NCBI GenBank assembly: GCA_027063065.1
Contig: JAMOSO010000048.1
Coordinates: 38,786-102,785 of the forward strand
Source of the DNA: Planctomycetota bacterium
GTDB taxonomy: Bacteria; Planctomycetota; JAMOSO01
Direction of reading: 5' to 3'
Length of the DNA stretch: 64,000 bases
How positions within the stretch are numbered: the stretch's first letter is position 1; each line of letters opens with the position of its first letter. Below the pieces are notes generated by a model. The model did not search any database, was not told the DNA's origin, and saw only the letters and a program-made list of their open reading frames with translations. Below, piece by piece: positions 28,084 to 37,020 of the stretch. The position numbers and the translations under genes are program-made.

Positions 28084-28115
28084 ATAGCAAGACAGAGGTG
28101 TCTCTGTCTTGCTAT
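28084..28115 (-). terminator. Perfect 14-bp hairpin between rpsP and trmD
   Basis: ATAGCAAGACAGAG (28084-28097) and its complement (28102-28115) form a perfect stem around a four-base loop. On the operon strand it is followed by AATTTAAATAATT, not a true T tract. It may be a partial terminator or an mRNA processing/stability element that lowers trmD expression. Confidence 0.55.
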
Positions 28116-28136
28116 ATACGTAAAAGGTTTCGAGGT

Positions 28137-28391
28137 TTATTTAGAACCAGGAAATTGAACACCTTGACGTTTTAAAATTGGTTTTGTGCCATCAGTTGGT
28201 TGTGCACCTTTTGATAGCCAGTATTCAGCACGATCATTTTTAAGAATGATATTGTCTTTTTCGCGCATAGGGTCATAAGAACCCAAGTTTTCAATTACTT
28301 TGCCCTGACGAGCTGTGCGTTGATCTTGTACCACAATACGGAAACAAGGGTGATTGCGGCGACCTGTTTTTTTTAGTCTGATTTTTACCAT
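28137..28391 (-). CDS. rpsP: 30S ribosomal protein S16
   Basis: The 84-residue protein starts MVKIRLKKTGRRNHPCFRIV and has the family motif ENLGSYDPM. Length is normal. Its start overlaps the end of ffh by seven bases, and its AAAGGATTAAA ribosome site lies within the ffh codons for the repeated GLKGLK tail. Confidence 0.98.
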   Translation of the reverse strand: MVKIRLKKTGRRNHPCFRIVVQDQRTARQGKVIENLGSYDPMREKDNIILKNDRAEYWLSKGAQPTDGTKPILKRQGVQFPGSK

Positions 28392-29740
28392 TTTAATCCT
28401 TTTAATCCTTTTAATCCAGCTGGCATATTAGGCAAACCCATGCCTTTACCTGAGCCCATCATCGAGCTCATTTTCTTCATCATTTTTCTCATCTGCTTAA
28501 ACTGTTTAAGCAGCTTATTTACGTCATGTGCCTCAGCTCCAGAGCCTTTGGCAATTCTATGTCTTCGTGAGCGATCTATTAAATCGGGGCGTCGTCTTTC
28601 TTTGAGAGTCATGGATTGTATCATTGCTTCAAGTTTTGTAAACTCTTTATCGTCAAAATCCATATCTCCTATTTTAGAACCCAACCCAGGAATCATTCCC
28701 ATTAGGTCTTTAATAGAACCCATTTTCTTAATCATACCTAATTGTTTTAAAAAATCATCTAAATTAAATTTGTTTTCTTGCATTTTTTTTGCCATAGATA
28801 GGGCTTCGTCCTCATCTATAGCATCTTGGGCTTTTTCTACCAAGGATATTACATCACCCATACCTAAAATGCGCGATGTCATTCTGTCTGGATGAAAGGC
28901 TTCTAACTCGTCAAGTTTTTCACCCATTCCTACAAATTTAATTGGTTTGCCTGTTACACCACGGATAGATAAAGCGGCACCGCCACGTGTATCAGAATCT
29001 AACTTGGTTAATATTACGCCGTTAAATTCCAAGCGATTGTTAAATTCTTGTGCAGATTTAACAGCGTCTTGACCGACCATGGAATCGCATACAAATAATA
29101 TTTCATCAGGAGAAGTTTTCTTTTTGATTTTTTCTAATTCTTTCATTAATTCGTCATCGATATGTAATCGACCAGCCGTATCAAATAAGATAGTATCAAA
29201 ATTGTTTTCGTTGGCGTATTTCACAGCACGGCGACAAACTCTAACAGGTGTAGACTCATCGGTAAAAACTTCGATATTTAATTGACGCCCTAATGTTTTT
29301 AATTGTTCAACCGCGGCAGGACGTTGTAAATCTGCAGCTACCATTATTGGTTTGCGTCCTTCTTTGCGTAGTTTCATTGCCAATTTTGCAGTGGTTGTGG
29401 TTTTTCCAGCGCCTTGTAAACCAACCATCATTATTATGGTTGCATTTTTTTTGTTGTAATTTATGGGCTGGTTATCGCCACCCATAAGCTCAACTAATTC
29501 ATCATTGACAATTTTTACTATTTGTTGGCCGGGGCGTATATTTTTGATTACTTCTTGTCCTATTGCTTTTTCGGTAACTTTTTTAATAAATTCTTTGGCG
29601 ACTTTATAAGAGACGTCTGCCTCTAATAATGCCATGCGTATTTCGCGCAAACCTTCTTGAATGTTTTCTTCGTTAAGGGTACCACGCCCTTTAAATTTAT
29701 CTAAAACGTTATTAATTCCTTGAGCTACGGTATCTAACAT
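28385..29740 (-). CDS. ffh: Signal recognition particle GTPase (SRP54/Ffh)
   Basis: Ffh binds signal peptides and 4.5S RNA and docks with FtsY to deliver membrane proteins. The 451-residue protein has the NG GTPase domain with GLQGAGKTTTTAKLA, DTAGRLHID and TKLDSDTRGG, then the methionine-rich M domain with RRHRIAKGSG and KQMRKMMKKM. Start and length are normal; AAGGAA lies before the ATG, which directly abuts the murA stop codon. The GLKGLKGLKW end is a short sequence repeat. Confidence 0.98.
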   Translation of the reverse strand: MLDTVAQGINNVLDKFKGRGTLNEENIQEGLREIRMALLEADVSYKVAKEFIKKVTEKAIGQEVIKNIRPGQQIVKIVNDELVELMGGDNQPINYNKKNATIIMMVGLQGAGKTTTTAKLAMKLRKEGRKPIMVAADLQRPAAVEQLKTLGRQLNIEVFTDESTPVRVCRRAVKYANENNFDTILFDTAGRLHIDDELMKELEKIKKKTSPDEILFVCDSMVGQDAVKSAQEFNNRLEFNGVILTKLDSDTRGGAALSIRGVTGKPIKFVGMGEKLDELEAFHPDRMTSRILGMGDVISLVEKAQDAIDEDEALSMAKKMQENKFNLDDFLKQLGMIKKMGSIKDLMGMIPGLGSKIGDMDFDDKEFTKLEAMIQSMTLKERRRPDLIDRSRRHRIAKGSGAEAHDVNKLLKQFKQMRKMMKKMSSMMGSGKGMGLPNMPAGLKGLKGLKW

Positions 29741-31003
29741 TTAACTTTTCCTTGTTATTTTGGCACCTAGTGATGCTAATTTACCAACCATATTTTCATA
29801 TCCTCGATCTAAGTGATAGACTCGATTAATTGTTGTGGTACCTTTGGCAACTAAGCCAGCTAGTATTAAAGCAGCCGATGCGCGTAAATCGGAAGCCATG
29901 ACTTCTGCTCCACTTAAATTGCTTTGTCCAGTAATAATGGCGGTACCGCCATCAATATTAATTTTAGCCCCCATACGGTCTAATTCGGCAGCGTGCATAA
30001 ATCGATCTGGAAATATTTTTTCTGTTATTACAGAAGTTATTGGTTGGACAGCTAAAAGAGTCATTATTTGAGCCTGTAAATCAGTTGCAAAACCCGGATA
30101 GGGCAAAGTTGTAATATCACAGGCAGAAGTATAATCACCAGAATAGGATAATTCAACTTTTGATTGATGTCGTTTATATTTTATTCCTAAGCGATCAAAT
30201 GCGTCAAATAAAGCATCTAGGTGTTCAGGTATCATATTGTTGATGGTTAAATTTTGACCACACATTGCCCCCGCAATCAAAAACGTACCAGCTTCAATTC
30301 TGTCTGGTATGATGGTGTGTGTGGCTCCTGTCAATTTTGAAACGCCTTCAATAGTAATGTTATGACTGCCAGCGCCAGTAATCTTTGCACCCATTTTAAT
30401 TAAAAAATTTGCTAAATCTACCACTTCTGGTTCGCAAGCTGCGCCACTGATAATGGTTGTTCCTTCGGCTAGAGTTGCTGCCATCATAATATTGTCAGTT
30501 GCCAATACGGATGAACCAAAATTGCCACCTAAAAATATGCGGCAGCCTTTTAATTTTTTACAACTAGCATGGACATATCCATGCTCTATTTGAATGCTTG
30601 CTCCTAATGCTTTTAAGCCTTTCAGGTGTAAGTCAATAGGTCTTGTACCGATAACGCACCCGCCTGGTAGTGATATGTGGGCTTCACCATATCTAGTTAA
30701 TAATGGTCCTAATGCACAAACAGAGCCACGCATTTTACGGACGATTTCGTAGGGGGCAGTCGTTCCTTTTTGGTTGTTTTCGTTGGTGGTTACGATGTTG
30801 TTTTCAAGTTTTGCGTTGACTCCCATGTGCGCTAGCATAGCAATCATTGTGCTGATATCTTGTACTTTTGGAACTTGCTTTAATTGGCAGGTACCATTAG
30901 CCAGTATGGTGGAAGCTAAAATAGGCAAGGCAGAGTTTTTAGCTCCACTGATATTTATCTGACCACTTAATATATTAGGCCCTTCAATAATTATTTTATC
31001 CAT
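29741..31003 (-). CDS. murA: UDP-N-acetylglucosamine 1-carboxyvinyltransferase
   Basis: MurA makes the first committed intermediate of peptidoglycan by transferring enolpyruvate to UDP-GlcNAc. ISGAKNSALPILAST at the N-terminus and the active-site loop LPGGCVIGTRPID are present. The loop Cys is the residue modified by fosfomycin, so the enzyme should be sensitive. I start at ATG 31003, which has GGGAG before it, rather than at the upstream codon at 31018. Its start overlaps prmC by eight bases. murA inside the prfA-prmC-ffh run is not the Chlamydia arrangement I remember. Confidence 0.96.
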   Translation of the reverse strand: MDKIIIEGPNILSGQINISGAKNSALPILASTILANGTCQLKQVPKVQDISTMIAMLAHMGVNAKLENNIVTTNENNQKGTTAPYEIVRKMRGSVCALGPLLTRYGEAHISLPGGCVIGTRPIDLHLKGLKALGASIQIEHGYVHASCKKLKGCRIFLGGNFGSSVLATDNIMMAATLAEGTTIISGAACEPEVVDLANFLIKMGAKITGAGSHNITIEGVSKLTGATHTIIPDRIEAGTFLIAGAMCGQNLTINNMIPEHLDALFDAFDRLGIKYKRHQSKVELSYSGDYTSACDITTLPYPGFATDLQAQIMTLLAVQPITSVITEKIFPDRFMHAAELDRMGAKINIDGGTAIITGQSNLSGAEVMASDLRASAALILAGLVAKGTTTINRVYHLDRGYENMVGKLASLGAKITRKS

Positions 31004-31889
31004 GCCATCTCCCAGCAATATATAAAATGCGATCTCGATTAGTTAAATCTCGAATAATTTCTATATGAGCATTTTTAAATAATTGTTTGGCTATCTTGAG
31101 CATAGAAGCTCCTTGATCAGAGCCTATTTCCATAAACATTTGTCCATCGTTTTTGATGCAGTTCGCTATTTTTTTTAATTGCAAAATTGGTAGTTCATCG
31201 CCATTTCGTCCGCCAATCAAGGCCGTTTTAGGTTCGTAGTCACGTACTTCTGCTTCTAAATGAGGCATTTCTGTTTGTGCGATATATGGCGGATTTGCCA
31301 AGATTAAATCAAATGGCTCAGTCATAAATTGTTCGTGTTTATCGTCGAGAAAATCACCCAAGTATAAATTTATTTTATCTGTTAAGTTATGATTTTTAAG
31401 GTTGATTTCTGCCCACTTGTATGCTTCTGGTGATATTTCAATGGCAGTAATTTTTAAGTCTATCCGCTCTAAAGCCATAGTACAGGCAATATTGCCAGAA
31501 CCCGTGCCAATATCTAAAACGCTGGCATTTTTTTGTAAATTAGTGTTTAAGGCTTTCTCAACAAGTATTTCAGTTTCGGCACGAGGTACCAGCACTCCAT
31601 CGCCTACTTTAAATTCATAGCCATAGAAGTCCGTATCGCCGATAATATATGCTAGAGGTTCACGTTTGGCGCGTCTATTGATAAATTTCTTATATCTCTC
31701 ACGTTCTTCTATGCTGAGCAATCTATCGTAATACATATAAAGCTCTATACGTTTACATCCCAATACAGAGGCTAATAATTGTTCAGCATCTCTGCGATGA
31801 TGAGGTATTTTTTTTGTTTTAAACCATTCACTAGCCCAACTTAGCACGTCAATTAAACGCCAAGATTGTTGCTGAGTGTTTTTAGCCAT
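30996..31889 (-). CDS. prmC: Release factor glutamine methyltransferase
   Basis: PrmC (HemK) N5-methylates the Gln of the GGQ motif in release factors. The 297-residue protein has an N-terminal helical substrate domain, the SAM-binding motif VLDIGTGSGNIACTMA and the catalytic NPPY (LILANPPYI). The frame is open to 31928, but the ATG at 31889 has GGAAG upstream, fits the family length and overlaps the prfA stop by eight bases. It is coupled to its substrate gene prfA. Confidence 0.95.
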   Translation of the reverse strand: MAKNTQQQSWRLIDVLSWASEWFKTKKIPHHRRDAEQLLASVLGCKRIELYMYYDRLLSIEERERYKKFINRRAKREPLAYIIGDTDFYGYEFKVGDGVLVPRAETEILVEKALNTNLQKNASVLDIGTGSGNIACTMALERIDLKITAIEISPEAYKWAEINLKNHNLTDKINLYLGDFLDDKHEQFMTEPFDLILANPPYIAQTEMPHLEAEVRDYEPKTALIGGRNGDELPILQLKKIANCIKNDGQMFMEIGSDQGASMLKIAKQLFKNAHIEIIRDLTNRDRILYIAGRWHG

Positions 31890-32955
31890 TTTGTATTTCT
31901 TCCATCTTTTTATCGCGGAAGTAAGCAAAAACCTTAGAAATTAACTCGTCAAAATCGCCACTCATTAAATCGGTTAAGTTGTATAAGGTTACATTGGCAC
32001 GGTGATCAGTTACACGTCCTTGAGGATAATTGTAAGTGCGGATTTTTTCACTGCGATCTCCCGAGCCAATTTGTGATTTGCGAGCTTCACCGCGGGCGGC
32101 GGCTTCTTCGGCTTTTTTGGCTTCATAAATACGTGAGCGCAAAACTTTTAATGCTTTGTCTTTGTTTTTGATTTGGCTTTTTTCGTCCTGACAGGTCGCA
32201 ACTACTCCAGTTGGAATATGCGTGATTCGCACAGCAGAATCGGTTGTGTTTACCGATTGTCCACCAGGGCCAGAAGCTCGAAAAACATCAATTTTTAAAT
32301 CGGCTGGTTGTATATCAATTTCTACTTCTTCGGCTTCTGGTAATACTGCAATAGTTATGGCAGAGGTGTGTATACGACCTTGGGTTTCTGTAGCTGGTAC
32401 GCGTTGTACTCGGTGTGTGCCAGATTCAAATTGTAAAAATTTAAAAGCATCTTGCCCAGTTACCATAAAAGTAACATCTTTAAATCCACCCATTTCGCCA
32501 TAGCTAGTATTCATTACGTCTAACTTCCAACCACGTTTTTCAATCCAGTATTTTAGGGCTTTAAACATATCGCCTACAAATAATGCAGCCTCATCTCCGC
32601 CTGTGCCAGCACGCATTTCGATGATACAGTTTTTGGCGGCATCGGCATCAGACACGGCAAGATTTTCTATGATAGCATTAAATAATGTTTCTTGGCGTGT
32701 TTGCATTTCTTTTAGTTCATCACGAGCCATATCACGCATTTCAGCGTCATCTTCCATCTGGATAAGCTCTTTGGTTTCTTCTATGCTTTCAAGAAGTTTT
32801 TTATAGGACAGATATTCTTCTGCTTGGCCTTTAATCTGGCCATGCTCTTTGACGATACGGGCATAATCAGGAGAGGTAATGACGTTTGGGTCTTCCATCT
32901 GTGAGGCAAGGCCGTAAAAGCGTCTGAGTAGGTCTTCGAGTGATGGAATGAGCAT
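31882..32955 (-). CDS. prfA: Peptide chain release factor 1
   Basis: RF1 reads UAA and UAG. The 357-residue protein has the peptidyl-hydrolysis motif SGPGGQSVNTTDSA and the codon-recognition tripeptide PAT (RVPATETQG), which marks RF1 and not RF2. Length is normal. It lies between rpmE and prmC in the operon. Confidence 0.97.
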   Translation of the reverse strand: MLIPSLEDLLRRFYGLASQMEDPNVITSPDYARIVKEHGQIKGQAEEYLSYKKLLESIEETKELIQMEDDAEMRDMARDELKEMQTRQETLFNAIIENLAVSDADAAKNCIIEMRAGTGGDEAALFVGDMFKALKYWIEKRGWKLDVMNTSYGEMGGFKDVTFMVTGQDAFKFLQFESGTHRVQRVPATETQGRIHTSAITIAVLPEAEEVEIDIQPADLKIDVFRASGPGGQSVNTTDSAVRITHIPTGVVATCQDEKSQIKNKDKALKVLRSRIYEAKKAEEAAARGEARKSQIGSGDRSEKIRTYNYPQGRVTDHRANVTLYNLTDLMSGDFDELISKVFAYFRDKKMEEIQNG

Positions 32956-32983
32956 AATAATCCTAAAATAAAAGTATATACGA

Positions 32984-33019
32984 CAAAGGCCTGAGGAGCT
33001 TTAACCCATCAGGCCTTTG
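32984..33019 (-). terminator. Hairpin between rpmE and prfA
   Basis: CAAAGGCCTGA (32984-32994) and TCAGGCCTTTG (33009-33019) form a perfect 11-bp stem with a 14-base loop. On the operon strand no uninterrupted T tract follows. It probably gives partial termination or transcript processing after rpmE, so that L31 is made in excess of the genes beyond. Confidence 0.6.
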
Positions 33020-33037
33020 AAAATAATGTGAGTAATG

Positions 33038-33247
33038 CTATTTAGCAGAAAATTTGGCGTATTTTTTCTTAAAGCGTTCGATACGACCTTCGGTATCTAA
33101 CACGCGTTCATTGCCAGTAAAGAAAGGGTGGCATTCTGAACATACGTCAACATGTAGCTCTGTTGTTAGCGACTCGGTTTCAAATGAATTACCGCAACCA
33201 CAAGTAACGGTGCAAGTTTGGTAAGTAGGGTGAATTTCTGCTTTCAT
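33038..33247 (-). CDS. rpmE: 50S ribosomal protein L31 (zinc-binding form)
   Basis: The 69-residue protein begins MKAEIHPTYQTCTVTCGCGN and has CSECHPFFTG, giving the Cys residues of the zinc-containing C+ type of L31. It is the first gene of the leftward operon, with AGGATATACC before the ATG and a promoter candidate just upstream. Confidence 0.98.
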   Translation of the reverse strand: MKAEIHPTYQTCTVTCGCGNSFETESLTTELHVDVCSECHPFFTGNERVLDTEGRIERFKKKYAKFSAK

Positions 33248-33289
33248 GGTATATCCTGTGAAAATGTATATTTATATTAAAATCGCAAA

Positions 33290-33317
33290 ATTATAAGACT
33301 GCAATTTGGAATTACAA
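33290..33317 (-). promoter_or_regulatory. Candidate sigma70-type promoter of the rpmE-trmD operon
   Basis: Read on the - strand: TTGTAA (33317-33312), a 16-base spacer and a perfect TATAAT (33295-33290). Transcription would begin about 35 bases upstream of the rpmE start. Confidence 0.5.
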
Positions 33318-33418
33318 GCTTTTTTCTTGTCTTCATAACAATACTTTAGATTATATGTTTGTATGATGTATGTCAAAAATAAAAATTATTACTTAAATTG
33401 GGCTTCTTAGCATAATCA

Positions 33419-33448
33419 TTGACCGCCTATGAATAGTTGGCATACTTA
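33419..33448 (+). promoter_or_regulatory. Candidate promoter of the hybrid kinase gene at 33473
   Basis: TTGACC (33419-33424), an 18-base spacer, then TACTTA (33443-33448), with AGAAGG and the ATG at 33473 following at suitable distance. It diverges from the rpmE promoter 100 bases away. Confidence 0.4.
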
Positions 33449-33472
33449 CAGGGCTTACAAGAAGGCATTATC

Positions 33473-35896
33473 ATGAATTATAATAATAAAATTTTAATAA
33501 TAGACGATACAGAAAGTATACATCAAGATTTTAAATCTGTTTTATCTGGTGTGTCTACACATGCTCAATTGGATTTAGATTCGTTTTTAAATGGCATATC
33601 AAAAGAAAAAGGTTGTCGTGTTAGTGCATACCATATCGATTCGGCTTTTCAGGGCGAAGATGGTTTTAACTTAGTTCAGAAGGCCGTAAAACAAAATCAA
33701 CCTTACGCTTTAATTTTGCTTGATGTAAGAATGCCTCCTGGATGGGATGGTATTAAAACTGCTTCTGAAATATGGAAGATTGCACCAGATACGGAAATTG
33801 TTATTTGTACAGCGTATTCTGATTATTCTTGGGAAGCTATCTTAGATCAGTTGGGAACATCAGATCGTTTGATGTTTTTAAAAAAACCATTTGATGCCAT
33901 AACTGTTAAACAAATGGTTTTATCTCAAGTGCGTAAGTGGAACCTTGCCAATAAATCCCATGTAATGATGCAAAGATTAGAGGACGAAGTTGCTAAACGC
34001 ACATTTGAATTAAATCAATCTATGCAGGAGTTAGAAATCTCTAAAAACACCATAGAATCTATTATTGATAGTGTAAATTCTTCGTTATTTTTAATCGATT
34101 CCAACTGCATAGTGCATAGTATTAATTATCCTGCCATTCATTATTTTAGCATTAAGGGAACAAAACAAAGCTTGATAGGGCAAAATCTTTTTAGGTTAAT
34201 TACGCCTGATTTATGGCGTGAAACGGAAGCTAAGTTTATAGCTAAATTAAAAAAGTTAAATTCTAATAAAGAGGATAATTCTTTTGAATGGGAATTTACA
34301 ACGATTGACAACGTAAACAGATTGTTTTTGATAAGTATGTCCAAATTACATACTTGTGATACACAATATTTATTAGTTTTTACTGATATAACTCAGAAAC
34401 GTAAGGAACAACGCTATTTACAACGCAAACAACGTATGGAATCAGTTGGATTATTAGCTGGTGGTATTGCCCATGAGTTTAATAATATTATCGCCGGCAT
34501 ACAAGGTTATGCTCAATTGGCTTTAAAAACCAACACTAATGATTTATATAAGCGGGGCGCCGAGGTTACAGAGCGCCAATGCAAACGTGCTACTGAGTTA
34601 GTTAGAAGTTTGTTGGCTTTTTCTCGTACTAATTGCATAGGTGATAAACGTGTTGATGTAACATCAGTATGTGAAGAAGTTTTGGGTTTAACCAGTAAAA
34701 ATGCAGGGGCTAAAACAATTGAAATTGTTACGTCTTTTGATGCTAATGCGTTTGTAGAAGGGGAATCAGGGCCTTTACAACAGGTGATAATGAATTTAAT
34801 TATAAATGCGCAACATGCTATGGCAGAGTCCGCATTAAAGAGGCTGACTATTGATGTAAAAGTGATAGATGCGCAAGTGGTGATAAAAATAAGTGATACT
34901 GGTTGCGGTATTGATAAGGAAGTATTGGAGCATGTTTTTGACCCATTTTTTACCACTAAAGGGGCATTAGGTGGTGGCAGCGTGCAAGATAAAATACATG
35001 GCACAGGTTTAGGCTTATCTGTGGTTGTGGGGGTTGTGAATGATTTTGGAGGCTCGATAGAAGTAGATTCTCAAAAAGATAAAGGTGCTACATTTATTGT
35101 AAAATTACCCTATATGCCAGATAAAAACCGTTCTAAAAGGATTTTATGTATATCAAGTAATCAAGAGTTATTGCATACATATTCAGCCTTAATTAAAGAG
35201 GTTGATTGTATAGCGTTAACGGCGCTTAGTGTTAGCGAAGCTAAAAATATATTATCTACAGAATTATTAGACCTTATTATGGTTGAATCAATATTACTGG
35301 ATGAAAATGGTACTGATATAATTAAATCTATTAGACATCATCGTTTGGATATACCAATTATTTTAATTGCTGATATAGCAGACAAAATGGGTGTGCAGGA
35401 TTTTCGTGCTTCTGGAGTGAACGATTGCCTGTTTCAACCACTTAATAAACTAAAGCTTACCCGAATTTTAAATCAATATTTAAAACGTGAAATAGTGCAA
35501 CAATCGGATAATGTGGCAATAACAAATAGTAATTTGCAAGGTAAACGTATTTTAATAGCCGATGACGAACCTGTTGTAGTAAATGTTTACAATGCTATTT
35601 GTCGGCGCAATGGCATGTTAGTTACTAATGCGACTAATGGCGTAGAAGCAGTGGAGTTGGCTCAAAGTAATGGATTTGATATTATATTGATGGATATTGC
35701 TATGCCCGAAATGGACGGTGTAATGGCAATAAAAAAGATAAAACAATATTTACCTTACATACCAATTATTGTTTGCACAGGTTTTTTAACAGATTCTCAT
35801 AAAGAAGCCTATCAAGCAGGGGCGTTAAAAGTGCTTAACAAACCAGTGGGGGTTAAGGATTTAATAGCTATTATATCGGAGGTGTTATGTCAGTAG
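33473..35896 (+). CDS. Soluble hybrid histidine kinase (REC-PAS-HisKA-HATPase-REC-REC)
   Basis: The 807-residue protein opens with a receiver (D11-D12, phospho-Asp84 in LLDVRMP, Lys138). A coiled segment and a PAS-like domain (~195-310) follow, then the kinase core with His334 in GGIAHEFNNIIAG and ATP boxes DTGCGI and GTGLGLSV. Two receivers end it. The middle one (~565-680) is degenerate: the acidic pair reads ISS, the phospho site reads VES and the Lys is Gln (FQPL). The last (~690-805) is intact (ADDE, LMDIAMPEMDG, NKP). No membrane segment is seen. I start at ATG 33473 after AGAAGG, not the TTG at 33437. It overlaps the next kinase gene by 10 bases. Confidence 0.93.
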   Translation: MNYNNKILIIDDTESIHQDFKSVLSGVSTHAQLDLDSFLNGISKEKGCRVSAYHIDSAFQGEDGFNLVQKAVKQNQPYALILLDVRMPPGWDGIKTASEIWKIAPDTEIVICTAYSDYSWEAILDQLGTSDRLMFLKKPFDAITVKQMVLSQVRKWNLANKSHVMMQRLEDEVAKRTFELNQSMQELEISKNTIESIIDSVNSSLFLIDSNCIVHSINYPAIHYFSIKGTKQSLIGQNLFRLITPDLWRETEAKFIAKLKKLNSNKEDNSFEWEFTTIDNVNRLFLISMSKLHTCDTQYLLVFTDITQKRKEQRYLQRKQRMESVGLLAGGIAHEFNNIIAGIQGYAQLALKTNTNDLYKRGAEVTERQCKRATELVRSLLAFSRTNCIGDKRVDVTSVCEEVLGLTSKNAGAKTIEIVTSFDANAFVEGESGPLQQVIMNLIINAQHAMAESALKRLTIDVKVIDAQVVIKISDTGCGIDKEVLEHVFDPFFTTKGALGGGSVQDKIHGTGLGLSVVVGVVNDFGGSIEVDSQKDKGATFIVKLPYMPDKNRSKRILCISSNQELLHTYSALIKEVDCIALTALSVSEAKNILSTELLDLIMVESILLDENGTDIIKSIRHHRLDIPIILIADIADKMGVQDFRASGVNDCLFQPLNKLKLTRILNQYLKREIVQQSDNVAITNSNLQGKRILIADDEPVVVNVYNAICRRNGMLVTNATNGVEAVELAQSNGFDIILMDIAMPEMDGVMAIKKIKQYLPYIPIIVCTGFLTDSHKEAYQAGALKVLNKPVGVKDLIAIISEVLCQ

Positions 35897-37011
35897 ATAA
35901 AAGTGTTAAGCCAACAATTATGTTAGTAGATGATAAGCCAGAAAATTTAGTAGTATTAGAGGCGTCATTAAAAAAGCTAGACGCTAAGTTTGTGTGTTTT
36001 GAGTCGGGTAAAGAAGCATTGACATATCTGCTGTCAGAAACGGGTGTGGCACTAATTTTTATGGACGTGCAAATGCCAGAGATGGATGGTTTTGAAACGG
36101 CTCAGTTTATAAGAGAACGCGAAGCTACTAAAACAATACCCATTATTTTTGTTACAGCTATTAATAAAGATGAGCGATATGTTTTTCAGGGGTATGAGTC
36201 AGGGGCGGTTGATTATTTATGTAAACCATTGGATATGCGATTGTTACGTTCTAAGGCCAGGGTGTTTTTAGATTTATATTCTCAACGAATGCAAATTTTA
36301 GAACAACAAGCATCTTTGTTAAAGTATGAACGCAGTTTGATACGCCAAAGACATAATAGTAATCTTGCTCAATTTATTAATGGTATAGCGCATAATTTTA
36401 ATAACCTTTTAGCTGGTGTGCGTGGTTACGGTCAACTTGTGCAACTGTATCCTGATAATGTGCAGATGGCCGAAAAAGCTGGCAATCAAATAATGGAAGG
36501 TGTTGATAAATTAACTAAATTAGTCAAGGATTTGCGTAATTTGGTTTTATCCAATGAGGATGATAAAACAATTTTAGATATAAAAAGTGAATTACAAGAA
36601 ATAATAGAATTAATAAAGTCTACTATGAGTAGTCGTATTATCTTTCAATATGAAATTGATGATTTTAATGGTTTACATATTAATATGAGTCAAAGCGATT
36701 TTAGAGCATCGTTTTCATCTTTAATTGTTAATGCCATAGAAGCCGTTAATAATGTTGATGCTCCACAGATTGATGTACACGCTTATTTAGATAAAAAAAA
36801 TTTTGTATTAACGGTAACTGATAATGGTAAAGGTATGAGCGACGAAGTGTTATCTCAAGCTACAGTACCGTTATTTTCTACTAAAAACTTGGTTGGTGTT
36901 GGTATGGGATTAGCTCAAGTTAAATCATTTTGTAATTTGCAAGAAGGTAACTTACATATTACAAGTAATCTAAATGTTGGCACGCAAGTTACAATAACTT
37001 TGCCTGTATAG
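35887..37011 (+). CDS. Receiver-histidine kinase protein (REC-HisKA-HATPase)
   Basis: The 374-residue protein has an N-terminal receiver with VDDKPEN, phospho-Asp60 in FMDVQMPEMDG and the Lys in CKPL. A coiled linker and a kinase core follow, with His169 in NGIAHNFNNLLAG and an ATPase domain (TDNGKGM, GVGMGLAQV). The input is a receiver and no sensor domain is present, so it probably sits in the middle of a phosphorelay fed by the overlapping hybrid kinase. The GIAHNFNN box is close to GIAHEFNN in that neighbour, suggesting duplication. Confidence 0.93.
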   Translation: MSVDKSVKPTIMLVDDKPENLVVLEASLKKLDAKFVCFESGKEALTYLLSETGVALIFMDVQMPEMDGFETAQFIREREATKTIPIIFVTAINKDERYVFQGYESGAVDYLCKPLDMRLLRSKARVFLDLYSQRMQILEQQASLLKYERSLIRQRHNSNLAQFINGIAHNFNNLLAGVRGYGQLVQLYPDNVQMAEKAGNQIMEGVDKLTKLVKDLRNLVLSNEDDKTILDIKSELQEIIELIKSTMSSRIIFQYEIDDFNGLHINMSQSDFRASFSSLIVNAIEAVNNVDAPQIDVHAYLDKKNFVLTVTDNGKGMSDEVLSQATVPLFSTKNLVGVGMGLAQVKSFCNLQEGNLHITSNLNVGTQVTITLPV

Positions 37012-37020
37012 AGTGTTTTG

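Noticed and set aside
33437..33472. N-terminal extension of the hybrid kinase from TTG at 33437
   Set aside because: It would overlap the promoter candidate, and the ATG at 33473 has a ribosome site and starts directly before the receiver fold.
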